The translations under genes were made by a program, and so were the position numbers. A stretch of DNA of 64,000 nucleotides from Diphasiastrum complanatum (Eukaryota > Streptophyta > Lycopodiopsida > Lycopodiales > Lycopodiaceae), in contig CM055102.1 in the NCBI GenBank assembly GCA_029204225.1, positions 62,738,272 to 62,802,271 of the forward strand. The letters are read 5' to 3'. The first letter of the stretch is position 1. Every line of letters begins with the position of its first letter. A model generated the notes under the pieces. It searched no databases and was not told the DNA's origin. It saw nothing but the letters and a program-made list of their open reading frames with translations. Below, piece by piece: positions 1 to 10,737 of the stretch.

Positions 1-969
1 TCTCATGTATGTAGGTTGTGGATGATCTATTCAAGGTCCTCCAAACACCTTTTTGGACATGGTATCAAGTAGATCCATGCATGCTTGAAAGTAGATCATC
101 AAAAAGCAAGATTTGTGTGAAATATCGTAGTTTGTATGCTGGTACTTCCTCATCATGGCATCAATAGGAGGCAACCTATTGGAGGCAAGTAAGAGATTCA
201 AATGCAATTATTGTGGCAAGAAGAGGCATTTGGTCTCGAAGTGCTACAAGATGGAAAAGGATGGAAGAAAGAAAGAAGGCAAGGGAACTTCAAAAATCAA
301 GGGGGAGATGGCTAATGAGGAGGTGTCACTCATGGCATGCATGGGAGCATTATCGATTTCTATGGACAAGAAGGAGAGCAAAGCTTCAAAATGTCTTGTA
401 TGTTCCTTCAATGTCCAGAAATTTGTGAGTGTAAGCCAATCGATTGATATTGGATATTATGTCAAGCACTATCTCATCCACTTCTAGCACTTTCATAACT
501 TCTTTGATATATGGATCAAGTTGCTTTGATGATGTGCCTAAATCTCAAATTAGACCTGAGATAATGTACATGACTATGCTTTGATGAGACAAAAATAATG
601 TGATGATTTGTGATTCTCCACTTGATAGCATGCCATTTCTTCATGCCAGTGTAAAATATCGATGATGATGGAACTTTGTGATCCCTTTGAATCAAGGAGG
701 AGAAGCTTTGGAATCAATCATGCTCTTCAAGGATGGAAGAAATCAATGGAAAAAGTGCTCACATGGTGGAAAGCTATTCTTAGTGCTTGGGAATTGTTCT
801 CAATCAAGGAAGCCTTGTTATGACTATCGTGGTCTTGCTATGTTCTCAGGTTTCTTGGCTGGTTTTCACATCAAATTCATGCCAAAGCTCTACTTGAGAA
901 GCTACTTCTAGCAAATTAAGTTTTGGAGAAAACTAGCGTAGTCATCAAGCTTTATTTTGAGGAGGAGCG
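1..969 (+). pseudogene. Ty1/copia gag-protease fragment
   Basis: This is the remnant of a copia polyprotein. An open stretch at 155-487 (110 codons) carries a retroviral zinc knuckle of the form C-x2-C-x4-H-x4-C near residues 18-31, followed by a basic Lys/Gly-rich linker as in copia gag C-termini. About 60 residues later, the end of the protease region (VLYVPSM..NL type, then VSVSQ..DIGYYVK) is present but split between two frames. The active-site DSG segment is absent, so DNA between the knuckle and the protease end has been lost. Integrase and RT are not visible. A purine-rich tract at about 958-968 sits where a polypurine tract would be if 970 onward is a 3' LTR. The family assignment is good; the exact limits are not. 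Confidence 0.6.
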
Positions 970-1154
970 TGAAAATTATGCTTACATTTTGATGTACATA
1001 TGTAAATCACACATGTGGAGAATGTTCCCACATGTGAGTGGTAGGCCTATTTGCATCAGCCAATTCATGGTTTAGAATAGCTTGTTTTTCAAAGTAATGT
1101 GAAACTAGATATGAAATTTCACTTTAGAGAGAGGTTACGTAGAGAGAAAATGGA
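970..1154 (+). repeat. Possible copia 3' LTR fragment
   Basis: After the purine run GAGGAGGAGCG the sequence starts with TG and lacks coding character. It carries CACATGTG-type palindromes (about 1010-1040) like those in the other copia LTRs of this window. No partner LTR is present, so the call rests on position and the polypurine-like tract. It ends where the 1.1-kb dispersed repeat begins. Confidence 0.3.
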
Positions 1155-2249
1155 GGCATTTCCAAAAGCGGAAAGATTTGCAAGGTTTTCATTCAGTCAC
1201 ACTCACACTCAGGTAAGCAACGTTTTAAGCCAGATCAAGAGATATTGAACCAAGTCAAATAAAGTATGCTCCACAAATTGCAAGGTAACTTGCATCATGT
1301 CCATTGAACAATCTTTCCTACTAAGTGCTTTGAGGTACAACACGTTATTTTTAAACACGAATCGGGAAAGACAAGACCCCCAATCATGGAAATTAAAATA
1401 CAAATAAGTGGGCATATTCTTTTTCACAGCTGCAATTTTCCATTGGAAAACATTACATCAAGACTTGCTACAAACGAAACATGCACTCAAGTACTTCATC
1501 TGCAACACTCTTCCAGTTTAAACAAGAAGAAAAAAACCGCTTGCACCTTTTTTAGGCTGTCATGCTGAATCATCCAAATATTGGTATAAAAGATTAGGAC
1601 TGCAAAATCAGGTTGATTTAATTCAACCTTAATCCATTCTACTTCTGAGTAACATGTTCGTACAATATTGTCCAAAAATCATTTGCAACACTTGGCATTG
1701 CATTCCTTTTTAGATCATGGAAAGCAAGGAAAAACATTTTATCTTGTCAGTTCTTTTTTTTTAATGCTTATCGGATGTACAATGTTGCATTCGGAAAATT
1801 AACTTGAAATGGCCTTAATGTACAACCAAGTATAGGAGCAACATATCTACAAAGATCAACAAGAGGAACAAAATCAACTTCTATTGATATGATCACTTTT
1901 GCGGTCCAGCAATGCAACAACTCATATTAGAAAGCCAGATTTACTTCTTTTTATTCATAATAAGACGCTTTCAAAGTGTAGTTATATGGTTTATGGGAGT
2001 GTTTGTGTAGAAAGGCCATGCAAAACTTGTGTGGAGATGGACAGAAGGCAAGAAATCTGGTTTTGTAGCTATGCTCATTTGTAAATATATTTGATATTCA
2101 TGAAAGTTAAGAAAGTTCGCTTGTATGGAAAGACGATGACTTCTGTAAATATAGACTAGAATTTTGACTAGTATCAATTTTGAGCACAAGGCCACAAATT
2201 TCCAGTTTAGAATGTACAATTGAATGTCTTTTATTTCCATACAAATTTT
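1155..2249. repeat. 1.1-kb dispersed repeat, copy 1
   Basis: This unit starts at GGCATTTCCAAAAGCGG and ends at TTTATTTCCATACAAATTTT. It recurs in the same orientation at 17733-18844 with scattered substitutions and short indels. Both copies start and stop at the same points in unrelated flanks, so the unit moved or was duplicated as a block. I see no terminal inverted repeat, LTR, primer site, poly(A) tail or long ORF. The short frames on either strand (up to about 90 codons) look like chance openings. Confidence 0.75.
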
Positions 2250-2912
2250 ATGAACGTATATCAGTAGTAACTGACTACTCTCTGGAGGATTGTAGGATTG
2301 TTTCAGCTGGCAATGCCCAGCAAATGCATCTAAACTCCATCCGAATCTTGAAAGAGAGTCGCGAATGCTTCATGAATTTTCTTCTCATGATTCTCATCAG
2401 TCGTATTGGAGCAACGCACGATTCTCAACAGGCAGGTAAATTGGAAGTCAATTTGTTGAATAATTGTGACTACAATTGTAACTTTAGTGCACTCTCTTTC
2501 AAGCCTAATGAATTGTTTCGTGTGAGAGGCAATATTTTAGGGAAAGACGTGAAATTGCTATTTGATTCAGGTAGTACTCACAATGTTTTGAGTGCTCAAC
2601 TTGTGCAGAAGCTCCGAGTGCCCACCATGGCTAGTGATCATCGTTATGTGGTCCGTCTTGTCTCAAGGTCGGACACTGAGATTTGGATTCAAAGTCTCAA
2701 ACTTAGAGCCTTGGATGCAGGACTATGTTGAGGCGTTGGATTTCCATGTCATGAATCTAGACCGGACTGATGTAATTTTGGGCTATGAATGGTTTTTTGG
2801 CAAATCAAACTCTTTCGAGATAGATTTTAAAAATGATTCTATGGTATTTAAAGATAAGTTTGATCAGATTGTCTCTATTTTTTAAGAGATCAATGTACTT
2901 CCATCGCCGATG
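2250..2912 (+). pseudogene. Ty3 chromovirus protease segment (5' part of split element)
   Basis: This is the aspartic protease of a Ty3 element. The frame from about 2440 reads through a typical lead-in (LFRVRGNI..KDVKLL) into LFDSGSTHNVLS, which contains the catalytic D-S-G at about 2566-2574. A one-base frame change near 2720 moves the reading to a second frame carrying the flap and C-terminal part (VILGYEWF). The frame is open up to the copia insertion at 2918 and resumes at 7244. Gag is not recognisable upstream; the 1.1-kb repeat abuts it. Stops and frame changes show that it is dead. Confidence 0.8.
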
Positions 2913-2917
2913 ATTTC

Positions 2918-3145
2918 TGTGAAGGATTTCAGATCATTCAAGATCCAATCCATGTCCCAAATCTTTGGTTACAATAAGGAGCAAACCAACAATCCTGCCA
3001 ATGTAGAAAAATCAGCATCTACATACAAAATGAGATGCAAACTCTAAGAGATATTGATCAAACATGAACCAAAACATAAAATATGTTTGATGTCCATACA
3101 ATTACGGTACCCTACTGTATTTCACACGTGTGGAACCGAAAATAG
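2918..3145 (-). repeat. Truncated 3' LTR of the copia-type element
   Basis: It matches 6585 to about 6812 nearly perfectly (about six differences by eye) and contains the 3' part of the LTR only. The stop codon of the 979-codon ORF lies inside it. The missing 5' part would have held U3 and the TATA region. Confidence 0.85.
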
Positions 3146-6051
3146 GATGAGTGATATAATAAGCCTCCAATAGCTTCATTTCCATCAGCAAAACCAGCCA
3201 AGAATGCTAGTACAACTCCAACAATAAGATATTGCAAGACAATGTAGCTAGTTTGTCGATATCTTGACAATTTGCACACATTCACATGAAATAGCTCAAA
3301 CATGAGATAGAACAAGTAAAGTAAACTTGAACAACACTTCCTTGCTGCTCCTTTGACCTTACTTGAGTCTTCAATAAGCTGCAAAAACAGATCCATAACA
3401 TCTTTGCCAATTACCTCTCCTTTGATGCTCTTGACTAGCTCCAAATTGCCACCTTTCCTTTTGTGTTGTTGAAGCCCTTTGAGACCAACCTCTTGATCTT
3501 CCTCTTGACCATCAAAGTCATTGAACAAACTTTGTTTTCCAGATCCATTACTTGCTTTTCCAGTATGAAAACCATGAGAACCAATATCCACTTGCATAGC
3601 ATCATCTACACAAGAAAATTCTCCAAAACATGTGAGTAAAGCAAAGTGTGTCGCTTCCACTTGCTTACCTTTCTCTTGATCATCAAAGATATCAAAGATA
3701 TAAATATCTTCAGACCTGAACCTCTGAAAATACTCCCTCTCAAACATGTGATCTAGATCCAACAAGATTTCATCAATGCTTGATATCGAATTTCCACAAA
3801 GGTTAGTGAAAACAATGTCACCAATGTCACCATCATAAATCAAAAGATAGATTCCAAACTTTCCATCCAACATGAAGTAGAGTAGGTGAAGATGAGTATC
3901 AAACCTAATAAATCCAGCCCTCTTGAGTCCATAACAAACATCAATAAGCTCACTAATGAGATCTCCCTTGCCTTGAAGAAATTGCCTCTCGATTTGCTCC
4001 ATGTAGTCTTCTCCAACCAACCTTTTGCCATCTTGATCATGAGTGATCAATTCATAATCATAGAATCCTTTGAGTTTATGAAGAGATGTGAGATCCATGC
4101 CTTGGATCTTCCCAAGAACCAATCTTTCATTGCTCTTTCCTTCATAAGACTCCCTCTTAATGATTGCATCATAAGAAGTAGAAACCTCAAAAACATTAGA
4201 AGCCATGAAAAAAATGATTAGTACCTTCAACATAAGAATGATTGAAGTACTCTCTTTTTTCAAACAAGAACTTCTACTCGATGTTTTAGGTAATGACTCA
4301 CATGATAATGATTCCTCCTCACTATCATTCACAATGACATCATTCAAAGTACATCCTACTTTGAACTCTTCAAATACTTCTCTTCTTCTTGACTTGTGAC
4401 TAACTCCCTCACCAAGTCTCTTGATAGAACCATTTGATCTACTCTCTTTATGAGGAAATGTGACTCCACTTGCTGCAAAAATGACTTTCTTGGACTCATC
4501 ACAAAAGAATGTAGAAGAACCACCTCCTTCATGAATGCACCTAGCAACATATTTTTCCATATGATCAAAGAAATCATTAGCAACAATCTTTTCCAAGGAA
4601 GAACCTTCACCACCTCCATTGATGAAGTTAGCTCTTTCCTTACCTTTTGAATGCTTGCACTTGCCATGAAGAACCATTGAAACACCATCATTATCCTCAA
4701 GACTAGCCAAGTTAGCACAAAGATGAACATCTCCAAGAAGCATATTAGATCTTGACCTAGATCTAGCATAAGGAAGCTTGTTAGACTTTGCATAAGATCC
4801 ACCAATCTTATTGATGCTAAAAGGTAACTTTGGAAAGTTGAGACCAATCTCCTTTTCCATTTCATCCTTTTTGTTAGCCATAACAAAAGCATCAAGCTTG
4901 AAAAGTCTACCTTGTCTATTGCCCCTAGCAACCAAGATTTCTTCCTTTGTCATGAAACAAGCATCACCACCAAACTTTACCATGTATCCTTTCTTTATAA
5001 TTTGACCAACACTTAGAAAATTCTTTGAAAGTGAAGGAATGTAAAGAACACCATCAAGTCTTGCTTTCCTATAACTAGAGAGACAAATAGGAATTGAACC
5101 AATAACTTCAATCAAACACTCACCACCATTGGCCATGTGAATTGCTTTCTTGGCTCCATCATAAGTGACCAAAGAAGTAAAGAACTCCTTGTGACTAGTC
5201 ATGTGTGAGCTAGCTCCACTATCAATCCACCATGAATCTTTGTCACCTTCACTTGATATTGGACTTGAAGAACACATAAAAAGAGAATCACCACCACCTT
5301 GATCTTGCCCTTTAGACCACTTGCCTTTGCCTTTGCCCTTGAACTTGCCTTTGATGAACATAGCATCCTCTTCATAATGAGATGTCGATGTAGATCCACC
5401 TCCTCTTGATTGAAGCCTATACTCCTCATTCAACAAGATCTCTTGCAAATCCACAATACTTGGCAAAGTCTTTTGAATAGCAAAACTTTGAACAAGATTA
5501 ACATGATCATTTAACAAGCCATTAAGTATAACTTGAACAAGTTCTACCTCCTTAATGCTTTCATCAATACATGCTAACTCATCATTGAATGCTTTAACCC
5601 TCAAAACAAAAGCATGAGTACTCTCTTCCTTCTTTTGCAAACTTTGAAAGATTTGCCTCCTAAGAGTAAGCACTCTTGATGTAGACTTGGATTCATAAAG
5701 CTTCTTCAAAGCTTCCCAAGCCTCCAAAGATGATGTGCACTTACCAATTTCCTTGAGAAGCTCATTGGTAACATTCATCTTAATCATGTGTAGAGCTTTC
5801 TTTGCTCTCTTGTCATACCTCATTTGATCTTGAGGTGCTTGAGGTCTCTCCTCCACACCTGCAACAATCTCCATCAACTCATTCATCACCAATAAGGACT
5901 CCATCCTCACCTTCCAAGTAGAATAGTTGATTGAGGTAAGCCTATCATTGCTCTCCAGCATAAATCCACCACTTGTAGCCATGTTGAAGTGAACTGATCT
6001 TCTTCTTTCAACCTGTTCCAATGCACAAAGCACTCTCTTGAATGTCAACAA
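3112..6051 (-). CDS. Copia-type gag-protease polyprotein with divergent C-terminal half (979 aa)
   Basis: Met-24 (position 5982), which begins an MATSGG..LESNDRLTSINYSTW segment typical of copia gag, is a more likely start than Met-1. Residues about 35-215 are a gag_UBN2-type domain; no zinc knuckle follows, only a GKGKGK-rich basic linker (about 235-250). The protease motif WWIDSGASSHM lies at 274-284 and the post-protease VLYIPSLSKNFLSVGQ at about 335-350. I see no integrase catalytic residues in 390-640. Residues about 680-775 keep a ghost of copia RT (EDYMEQ, then a YGLK-like motif, then LLIYDGDIGDIVFT), but the YVDD catalytic motif is gone. Hydrophobic stretches lie near 603-618 and 910-960. 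The last codons run into the LTR. The protein could make Gag particles but not polymerase; its function is unproven. Confidence 0.75.
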   Translation of the reverse strand: MLTFKRVLCALEQVERRRSVHFNMATSGGFMLESNDRLTSINYSTWKVRMESLLVMNELMEIVAGVEERPQAPQDQMRYDKRAKKALHMIKMNVTNELLKEIGKCTSSLEAWEALKKLYESKSTSRVLTLRRQIFQSLQKKEESTHAFVLRVKAFNDELACIDESIKEVELVQVILNGLLNDHVNLVQSFAIQKTLPSIVDLQEILLNEEYRLQSRGGGSTSTSHYEEDAMFIKGKFKGKGKGKWSKGQDQGGGDSLFMCSSSPISSEGDKDSWWIDSGASSHMTSHKEFFTSLVTYDGAKKAIHMANGGECLIEVIGSIPICLSSYRKARLDGVLYIPSLSKNFLSVGQIIKKGYMVKFGGDACFMTKEEILVARGNRQGRLFKLDAFVMANKKDEMEKEIGLNFPKLPFSINKIGGSYAKSNKLPYARSRSRSNMLLGDVHLCANLASLEDNDGVSMVLHGKCKHSKGKERANFINGGGEGSSLEKIVANDFFDHMEKYVARCIHEGGGSSTFFCDESKKVIFAASGVTFPHKESRSNGSIKRLGEGVSHKSRRREVFEEFKVGCTLNDVIVNDSEEESLSCESLPKTSSRSSCLKKESTSIILMLKVLIIFFMASNVFEVSTSYDAIIKRESYEGKSNERLVLGKIQGMDLTSLHKLKGFYDYELITHDQDGKRLVGEDYMEQIERQFLQGKGDLISELIDVCYGLKRAGFIRFDTHLHLLYFMLDGKFGIYLLIYDGDIGDIVFTNLCGNSISSIDEILLDLDHMFEREYFQRFRSEDIYIFDIFDDQEKGKQVEATHFALLTCFGEFSCVDDAMQVDIGSHGFHTGKASNGSGKQSLFNDFDGQEEDQEVGLKGLQQHKRKGGNLELVKSIKGEVIGKDVMDLFLQLIEDSSKVKGAARKCCSSLLYLFYLMFELFHVNVCKLSRYRQTSYIVLQYLIVGVVLAFLAGFADGNEAIGGLLYHSSYFRFHTCEIQ

Positions 6052-6572
6052 ATTAACTCAAGAAGAAATCACAAAGATATGGAACCTCTCAAATCTCTTC
6101 TAGCACTTCTAACTAGAAAATCAACACATAGAATAGTGAAATCTTGATCAACCTATGATCTATCCTCAATCTAATGATTTTTGCCACTTCCTAAGAATGA
6201 AACACACTCAAATGAAGTTCCGTAACCTCACAAACTAGAGATCCAATCAAAATTAGGGTTATGACAAAATCACAAAAAATTGAATATCTCAAATTCTACA
6301 TGCAATTTCTAGAAACTTGATGTATCTTCTTGTAGACTCCAATGAGACCTTCCTAATGCACCAGAATTCATATAATTCCAGTAAAGCAAGTGTGAAATCG
6401 GAATTGATCAAGTATATAATCCTAAATTGAGTTTTGACCTACAAAAGATCAATTCTACACATGCAAAAATGCTGATTTTTTAGTAGAGATCAATCTAGCA
6501 TGCTCTAGCATTGGTAACTCCTCCAAATCCTTGCTAAAGATGGTTGATCCTTTCATAACTTGAAACACAAGA

Positions 6573-6584
6573 GCTCTGATACCA
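6573..6584 (-). other. Primer-binding site, initiator methionine tRNA type
   Basis: The minus strand reads TGGTATCAGAGC immediately after the CA end of the 5' LTR. This is the standard plant copia minus-strand primer site, complementary to the 3' end of initiator tRNA-Met. It fixes both the element's orientation and the LTR end. Confidence 0.9.
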
Positions 6585-7238
6585 TGTGAAGGATTTCAGA
6601 TCATTCAAGATCCAATCCATGTCCCAAATCTTTGGTTACAATAAGGAGCAAACCAACAATCCTGCCAATGTAGAAAAATCAGCATCTACATACAAAATGA
6701 GATGCAAACTCTAAGAGATATTGATCAAACATGAACCAAAACATAAAATTTGTTTGCTCTCCATACAATTACGGTACCCTACTGTACTTCACACGTGTGA
6801 AACCAAAAATAAATGTAATTGATCATTCTACACACAAGATTGCAAGATAACACCAAGATAGTGCACCAATGAGTAGTAGAACCCAAAGAGAACCATGTAT
6901 AATGATGAAATAAGAGAGAGAAGAGAGAAGATGTGTCTCTCCATGAGTTACATCCTTTTTTAGAGTTTCCAAACCCTATTTGGCCACTTGGCTTTCCCTC
7001 CAAAATGTAAACCCTACTATTTCTGGGTCTAGATTCAATGTACCCAAAGTTCAAATTTGAATCTCTCTCAAACTCAACTACCAACTTTCCCACACTTTCC
7101 AAAAGTGTTTATTGAATGTATTTTAAACTAATATAACTTCAAAAAGTTTATCTCTAAGTCTAAAATGAGTTTTGGCCTCTTATTAACAATTTACCAAAAT
7201 GTGACTAAACTAGACTAAACTAGTTGAAATCTCTCACA
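6585..7238 (-). repeat. 5' LTR of the copia-type element
   Basis: This 654-bp LTR begins TGTGAGAGATTTC and ends ..CCTTCACA on the minus strand. It is joined to the primer-binding site on one side and the ATTTC duplication on the other. It contains a CACACGTGTG palindrome near 6790, also present in the truncated 3' copy. The 107-codon open frame inside it (6779-7102) is not a gene. Confidence 0.85.
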
Positions 7239-7243
7239 ATTTC

Positions 7244-9770
7244 CTCGGCTGAATCAATTGAGAAACTTCATGATTCTGAGTATGAACTCTTTCACTTGCT
7301 TTTGAAATCTCGTATGCATTGTGATGTTGGGGATGTGAATGTGTTTTCATGCTTTAACACCGAAAACTCGCATCAGGAACAATAGCTTTTGCAAGATTTA
7401 AAGCAAGAGTTCAATGAAGTTTTTCCAAAGCAGCTACCTTATGGACTACCACCTGCTTGATCGGTGGATCATAAGATAGATCTTATTCCAAACAATTTAT
7501 TTCGTCCATATTTGGGGAAGTTTGTAGTAGTGTTTCTCAACGATATCTTGATCTATAGCAGGACACTCAAAGAGCATGCTAATCATCTCCGTACTATCTA
7601 CACAAGAGAAGCTCTATGCTGAGGAATGAAAGTGCAAATTTTTCAAGAAGGAACTTCTTTACCTAGTTCCTTTGGGATCAAGATTGACGAAGAAAAGGTG
7701 AAGACGTTAATGGAATGGCCAATTCCTAAAACGGTGTGTGGACTTAAGTCATTCTTAGGTTTCACTGTGTTTTTCTGTAGATTTGCATAGGAGTACTCGA
7801 AGATTGCTTCACTCTCAATATGTTGAAAGGAGTAAAAAGTCGCAAAGGTAGGCCAAGTCCTCCTATTAGAAAGAATGAGAAATTAGATGAGAGTTTTTGC
7901 AAACTCAAGCTTCTAATTGCCTCAGCTCCAGTTTTCAAGATAGCGGATCCAGATTTGCCATTCATCATTAACACTGACGCGAGTGATATAACTATTGGAG
8001 CTGTTCTCTTACAGGAGGGTTAGCCTGTTGCCTTTGAGAGTAAGAAACTAACTGATGCATAGGTCAGGTACAACACTCAGTAAAGAAACTTTTTGTTGTG
8101 ATCCATGCTTTGAAATCATGGAGGCATTACCTGTACGGTAATAAATTTGTGGTTAATACAGATCATCAACCTTTAAAATTTTTTTGTAATCAGAATGATT
8201 TGCGAGGTCGTAAGGCCAGATGGGCAAAACTCATGCAAGAATTTGACTTTGACGTGCGGTATATCAATGGATCATCTAATCAAGTGGCTGATGCACTTAG
8301 TCGAATTGGTGAAGTGAGCAAACTTTCCTTCACTGAGATCAGTATGGACTTTTATCTCTCCCTGAGAGGTCTTTATGAGAAAGACCCCCGTTTTGGACCA
8401 ATCTGCAATAGGGTTCTAGCAGTTTCATCAAGCAAGATTGATGGTCATATTAATCAGTCTGGGGGGAAGGATATAAAGGGTACTGATGACTTCTCTATCT
8501 GTAATGGACTTCTGTTCAGGAAAGAGAAGGTTTGTGTGCCTGACGTGGATGTTGTTAAGAATAAAATTCTTTATGAATGTCATGACTCACCATACATCGT
8601 ACATAGGATTTGGTACAAGGTATTTTTATTAGCCAAAATTCAAGCCCGTTGTAGAATCTTATGTGGTGAAGTGTGACCAGTGCTAGTTGAATAAATCTGA
8701 ATGCCGTAAGGCAAGCAGTTTGTTGCATCCACAGGATATCCCTGATAAGAGATGGAATAGTATTTCCATGGCTTTTTTGGTTGGGTTACTGCAGATGAAA
8801 GCAACATGATGCAATGTGGGTTGTGGTCGACCGTCTTACCAAATTGGCTACGTTTATTTCGGTAAAGACCCCCGCGAAGGCTTCTGATTTAGCTCATATA
8901 CTTGTAGAGCATCTACTTAGGCTTTACCGATTACCAAGTGATATTGTGAGCGATCGCGATCTGAAGTTCACTGGTCACTTTTGGTCAGCCGTGTTTGCTA
9001 AGCTAGAGATGACACTGAGCTTGGGTTCTTCTGATCATCCTGAGACGGATGGATAGACAGAGAGAACAAATCAAACGATGGAACTAATGCTTCGAGCATA
9101 TGTTTGCATATGGCAATCTGATTGGGAAAAGTACCTTCCATTGATCAAGTTTTCCTATAATAGTAGTAAGCATTCAGCTATCGGTTATAGCCCGTTTATG
9201 CTTATGTACAGTTTTGAGCCTAGGTCACCCATCGCGGTTGAGACTCGAACGATCAAGTTTCAGAAAGTAGTGGATTTCCTACACGATATGCAAGAAATTC
9301 TATGGATTGCACGTGAAAATGTCCAGAGTGCCCAGGATAGGGACATACATTATGCAAATCTGAAAAGATCACTGAGTGACTTCCAAGTGGGAGACTGGGT
9401 ATATTTGAGAATCTTGAAGGATTCAAGTGTGATGCGTACCGGCAAGCATTATAAGTTGTCCCCTAGATATAGAGGACCGTATATGATCTTGAAAAAGATC
9501 GGATCCTTAGCTTACCAATTGGAACTCCCGGAAGGATCGCAAGTGCATCCCGTATTTCACGTTAGTCATCTCAAAAAGTGTCTACGTGAAGGAGAGCATC
9601 TTGGATCTGGAGATCAGTTGTACCTATTGGATGAATCATCGGGTATATCTCGTCTTGAACTCGAAAAGATCTTGGATACAAGAACCAAACGATTGAGAAA
9701 TCGTATAGTTACCGAGCATCTGGTTCAATGGAGGGGATGTATAGACGATGACGATTCTGGAGAATAGCAA
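7244..9770 (+). pseudogene. Ty3 chromovirus pol remnant: RT end, RNase H, integrase, chromodomain-like tail
   Basis: This continues the element interrupted at 2918. The order is a pre-RT linker, then an RT cut by an internal deletion near 7500 so that the palm start is missing. The active-site strand reads FLNDIL, where chromoviruses have F(I/L)DDIL. RNase H follows (INTDAS at about 7970, NTDHQPL at about 8155, ADALSR at about 8288), then the integrase zinc region. The integrase core has VVDRL (about 8823), SDRD (about 8948) and a TERTNQ glutamate after a stop (about 9058). The C-terminal GPY/F-like segment (SPRYRGPYMI, QVHPVFHVSHLK) leads to a chromodomain-like end (KILDTR..VTEHLVQWRG) at about 9660-9740. 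Several stops (for example 8021, 8675, 9054) and frame changes make it dead. Confidence 0.85.
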
Positions 9771-9837
9771 GAAAGCTTAAGGAGGAACATTTTCAATTTT
9801 AAATTCTGAGGACAGAACTTAAATAAGCGGGGAAGAA

Positions 9838-10287
9838 TGTCATGCCCATGACTGGTCTCAGGTAGCGTGTCCACGCTAGGGACCGGTAGACCAACAACCT
9901 GTAAGTTAATTGTGACTATAAGGGAATTGGGGCCCTTATGTGTACATGGTCATAATTAGTGGTTGTAGGCCTAAACACATGGTGGTGGAGTTGGTATGGT
10001 CTATCAGTGAGTCATTAGGAAACTGGAGGACGTGGCCCAGATAGGCTGCAAAGGTGTCCAGTGAGGAGTCACAGTGTACTACTAGTGGTGCATGGGCCTT
10101 GGAGGGTATAAGTATACATGTTGGGCTCTCACTAGTGTATGCTTGATTTTGTGATTAGTAACTAGATGCTGCTGGTGTGACTCCTCTTTCCATGACTCTG
10201 GTTGATTTAACCTCCACCGGTTCCAATGTGTCGTTGCTTTGTATGGTATGCTTAGGCTAGAATCCTGTTGGTAGGACTTTATAGCTA
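9838..10287 (+). repeat. Chromovirus 3' LTR (partial)
   Basis: It begins TGTCATGCCC directly after the polypurine tract GCGGGGAAGAA (9828-9837) at the end of pol. The right end is not a clean CA terminus: at about 10,288 the sequence changes to an LTR of the tRNA-Asp-primed family, so this LTR is probably cut by that insertion or rearrangement. Its 5' partner is not in the window. Confidence 0.65.
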
Positions 10288-10725
10288 GGGTCCTCCTCTC
10301 TACTATAAAAACGGACCAACTCGAGTTGCTCCTCATGCTCATCTCCTCATTTCAATAAAGCAGATTGGTTCTCTTCAAAAATGGATTGATGAATGTCCTT
10401 GCTCTCTATCACTTTTCCTCCATCTCTCATGCTTTCTTTGGTTTTTGCTAATTGTTGGATGTGATTGTTATTGGGATTATATGTTATCATACTTTTTATG
10501 AGAGAGAACTGGAGAGAGATAAAGGGTAAGCTATGTTTGTTGTGGATGCGTAGTGTTAATGGATGTAGTGTTAATCTTTAGGGTTAATGGATGTTAGACT
10601 TAGATGTGGATCTTCCATTCATGCTGAAATCTGAACTATACTATCGCTCTCATGGGAACAAACCTATGCGTGACAACTAACTTCGTCTCTTGATGCTAGA
10701 TTGACTAGATCTTGGTTTGAGGTTA
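10288..10725 (+). repeat. tRNA-Asp-family LTR fragment, left arm of palindrome
   Basis: This is the 3' half of the LTR seen complete at 21300-22060 and 43049-43803. It starts near the TATA region (CTCTCTACTATAAAAA) and continues through CTCATTTCAATAAAGCA and the distal segment. It stops at GGTTTGAGGTTA, short of the expected CTACA end, and is followed after a 19-bp spacer by its own reverse complement. Confidence 0.8.
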
Positions 10726-10737
10726 GTAGGTTTCTTT

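Larger units (their letters stand above)
2918..7238 (-). mobile_element. Copia-type LTR element with intact long ORF, probably non-autonomous
   Basis: The element is 4321 bp, read on the minus strand. It is bounded by TGTG..CACA ends and an exact 5-bp target duplication, ATTTC, at 2913-2917 and 7239-7243. The 5' LTR is 6585-7238. It is followed directly by a methionine-tRNA primer site (TGGTATCAGAGC on the minus strand, 6573-6584). The 3' LTR is incomplete: only about 228 bp (2918-3145) match the 5' LTR, so the U3 part and polypurine tract are gone. The shared LTR stretch differs at only about six positions by eye, and the single ORF is unbroken, so the insertion looks recent. It lies inside a chromovirus pol, whose frame continues if the element and one ATTTC are removed. 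Confidence 0.9.

Noticed and set aside
4356-4931. 191-codon ORF on the minus strand
   Set aside because: It is an alternative frame within the 979-codon ORF, is Leu/Met-rich and lacks any motif; a shadow frame.
6779-7102. 107-codon minus-strand ORF
   Set aside because: It lies entirely in the 5' LTR of the copia-type element and shares its end with the truncated 3' LTR.
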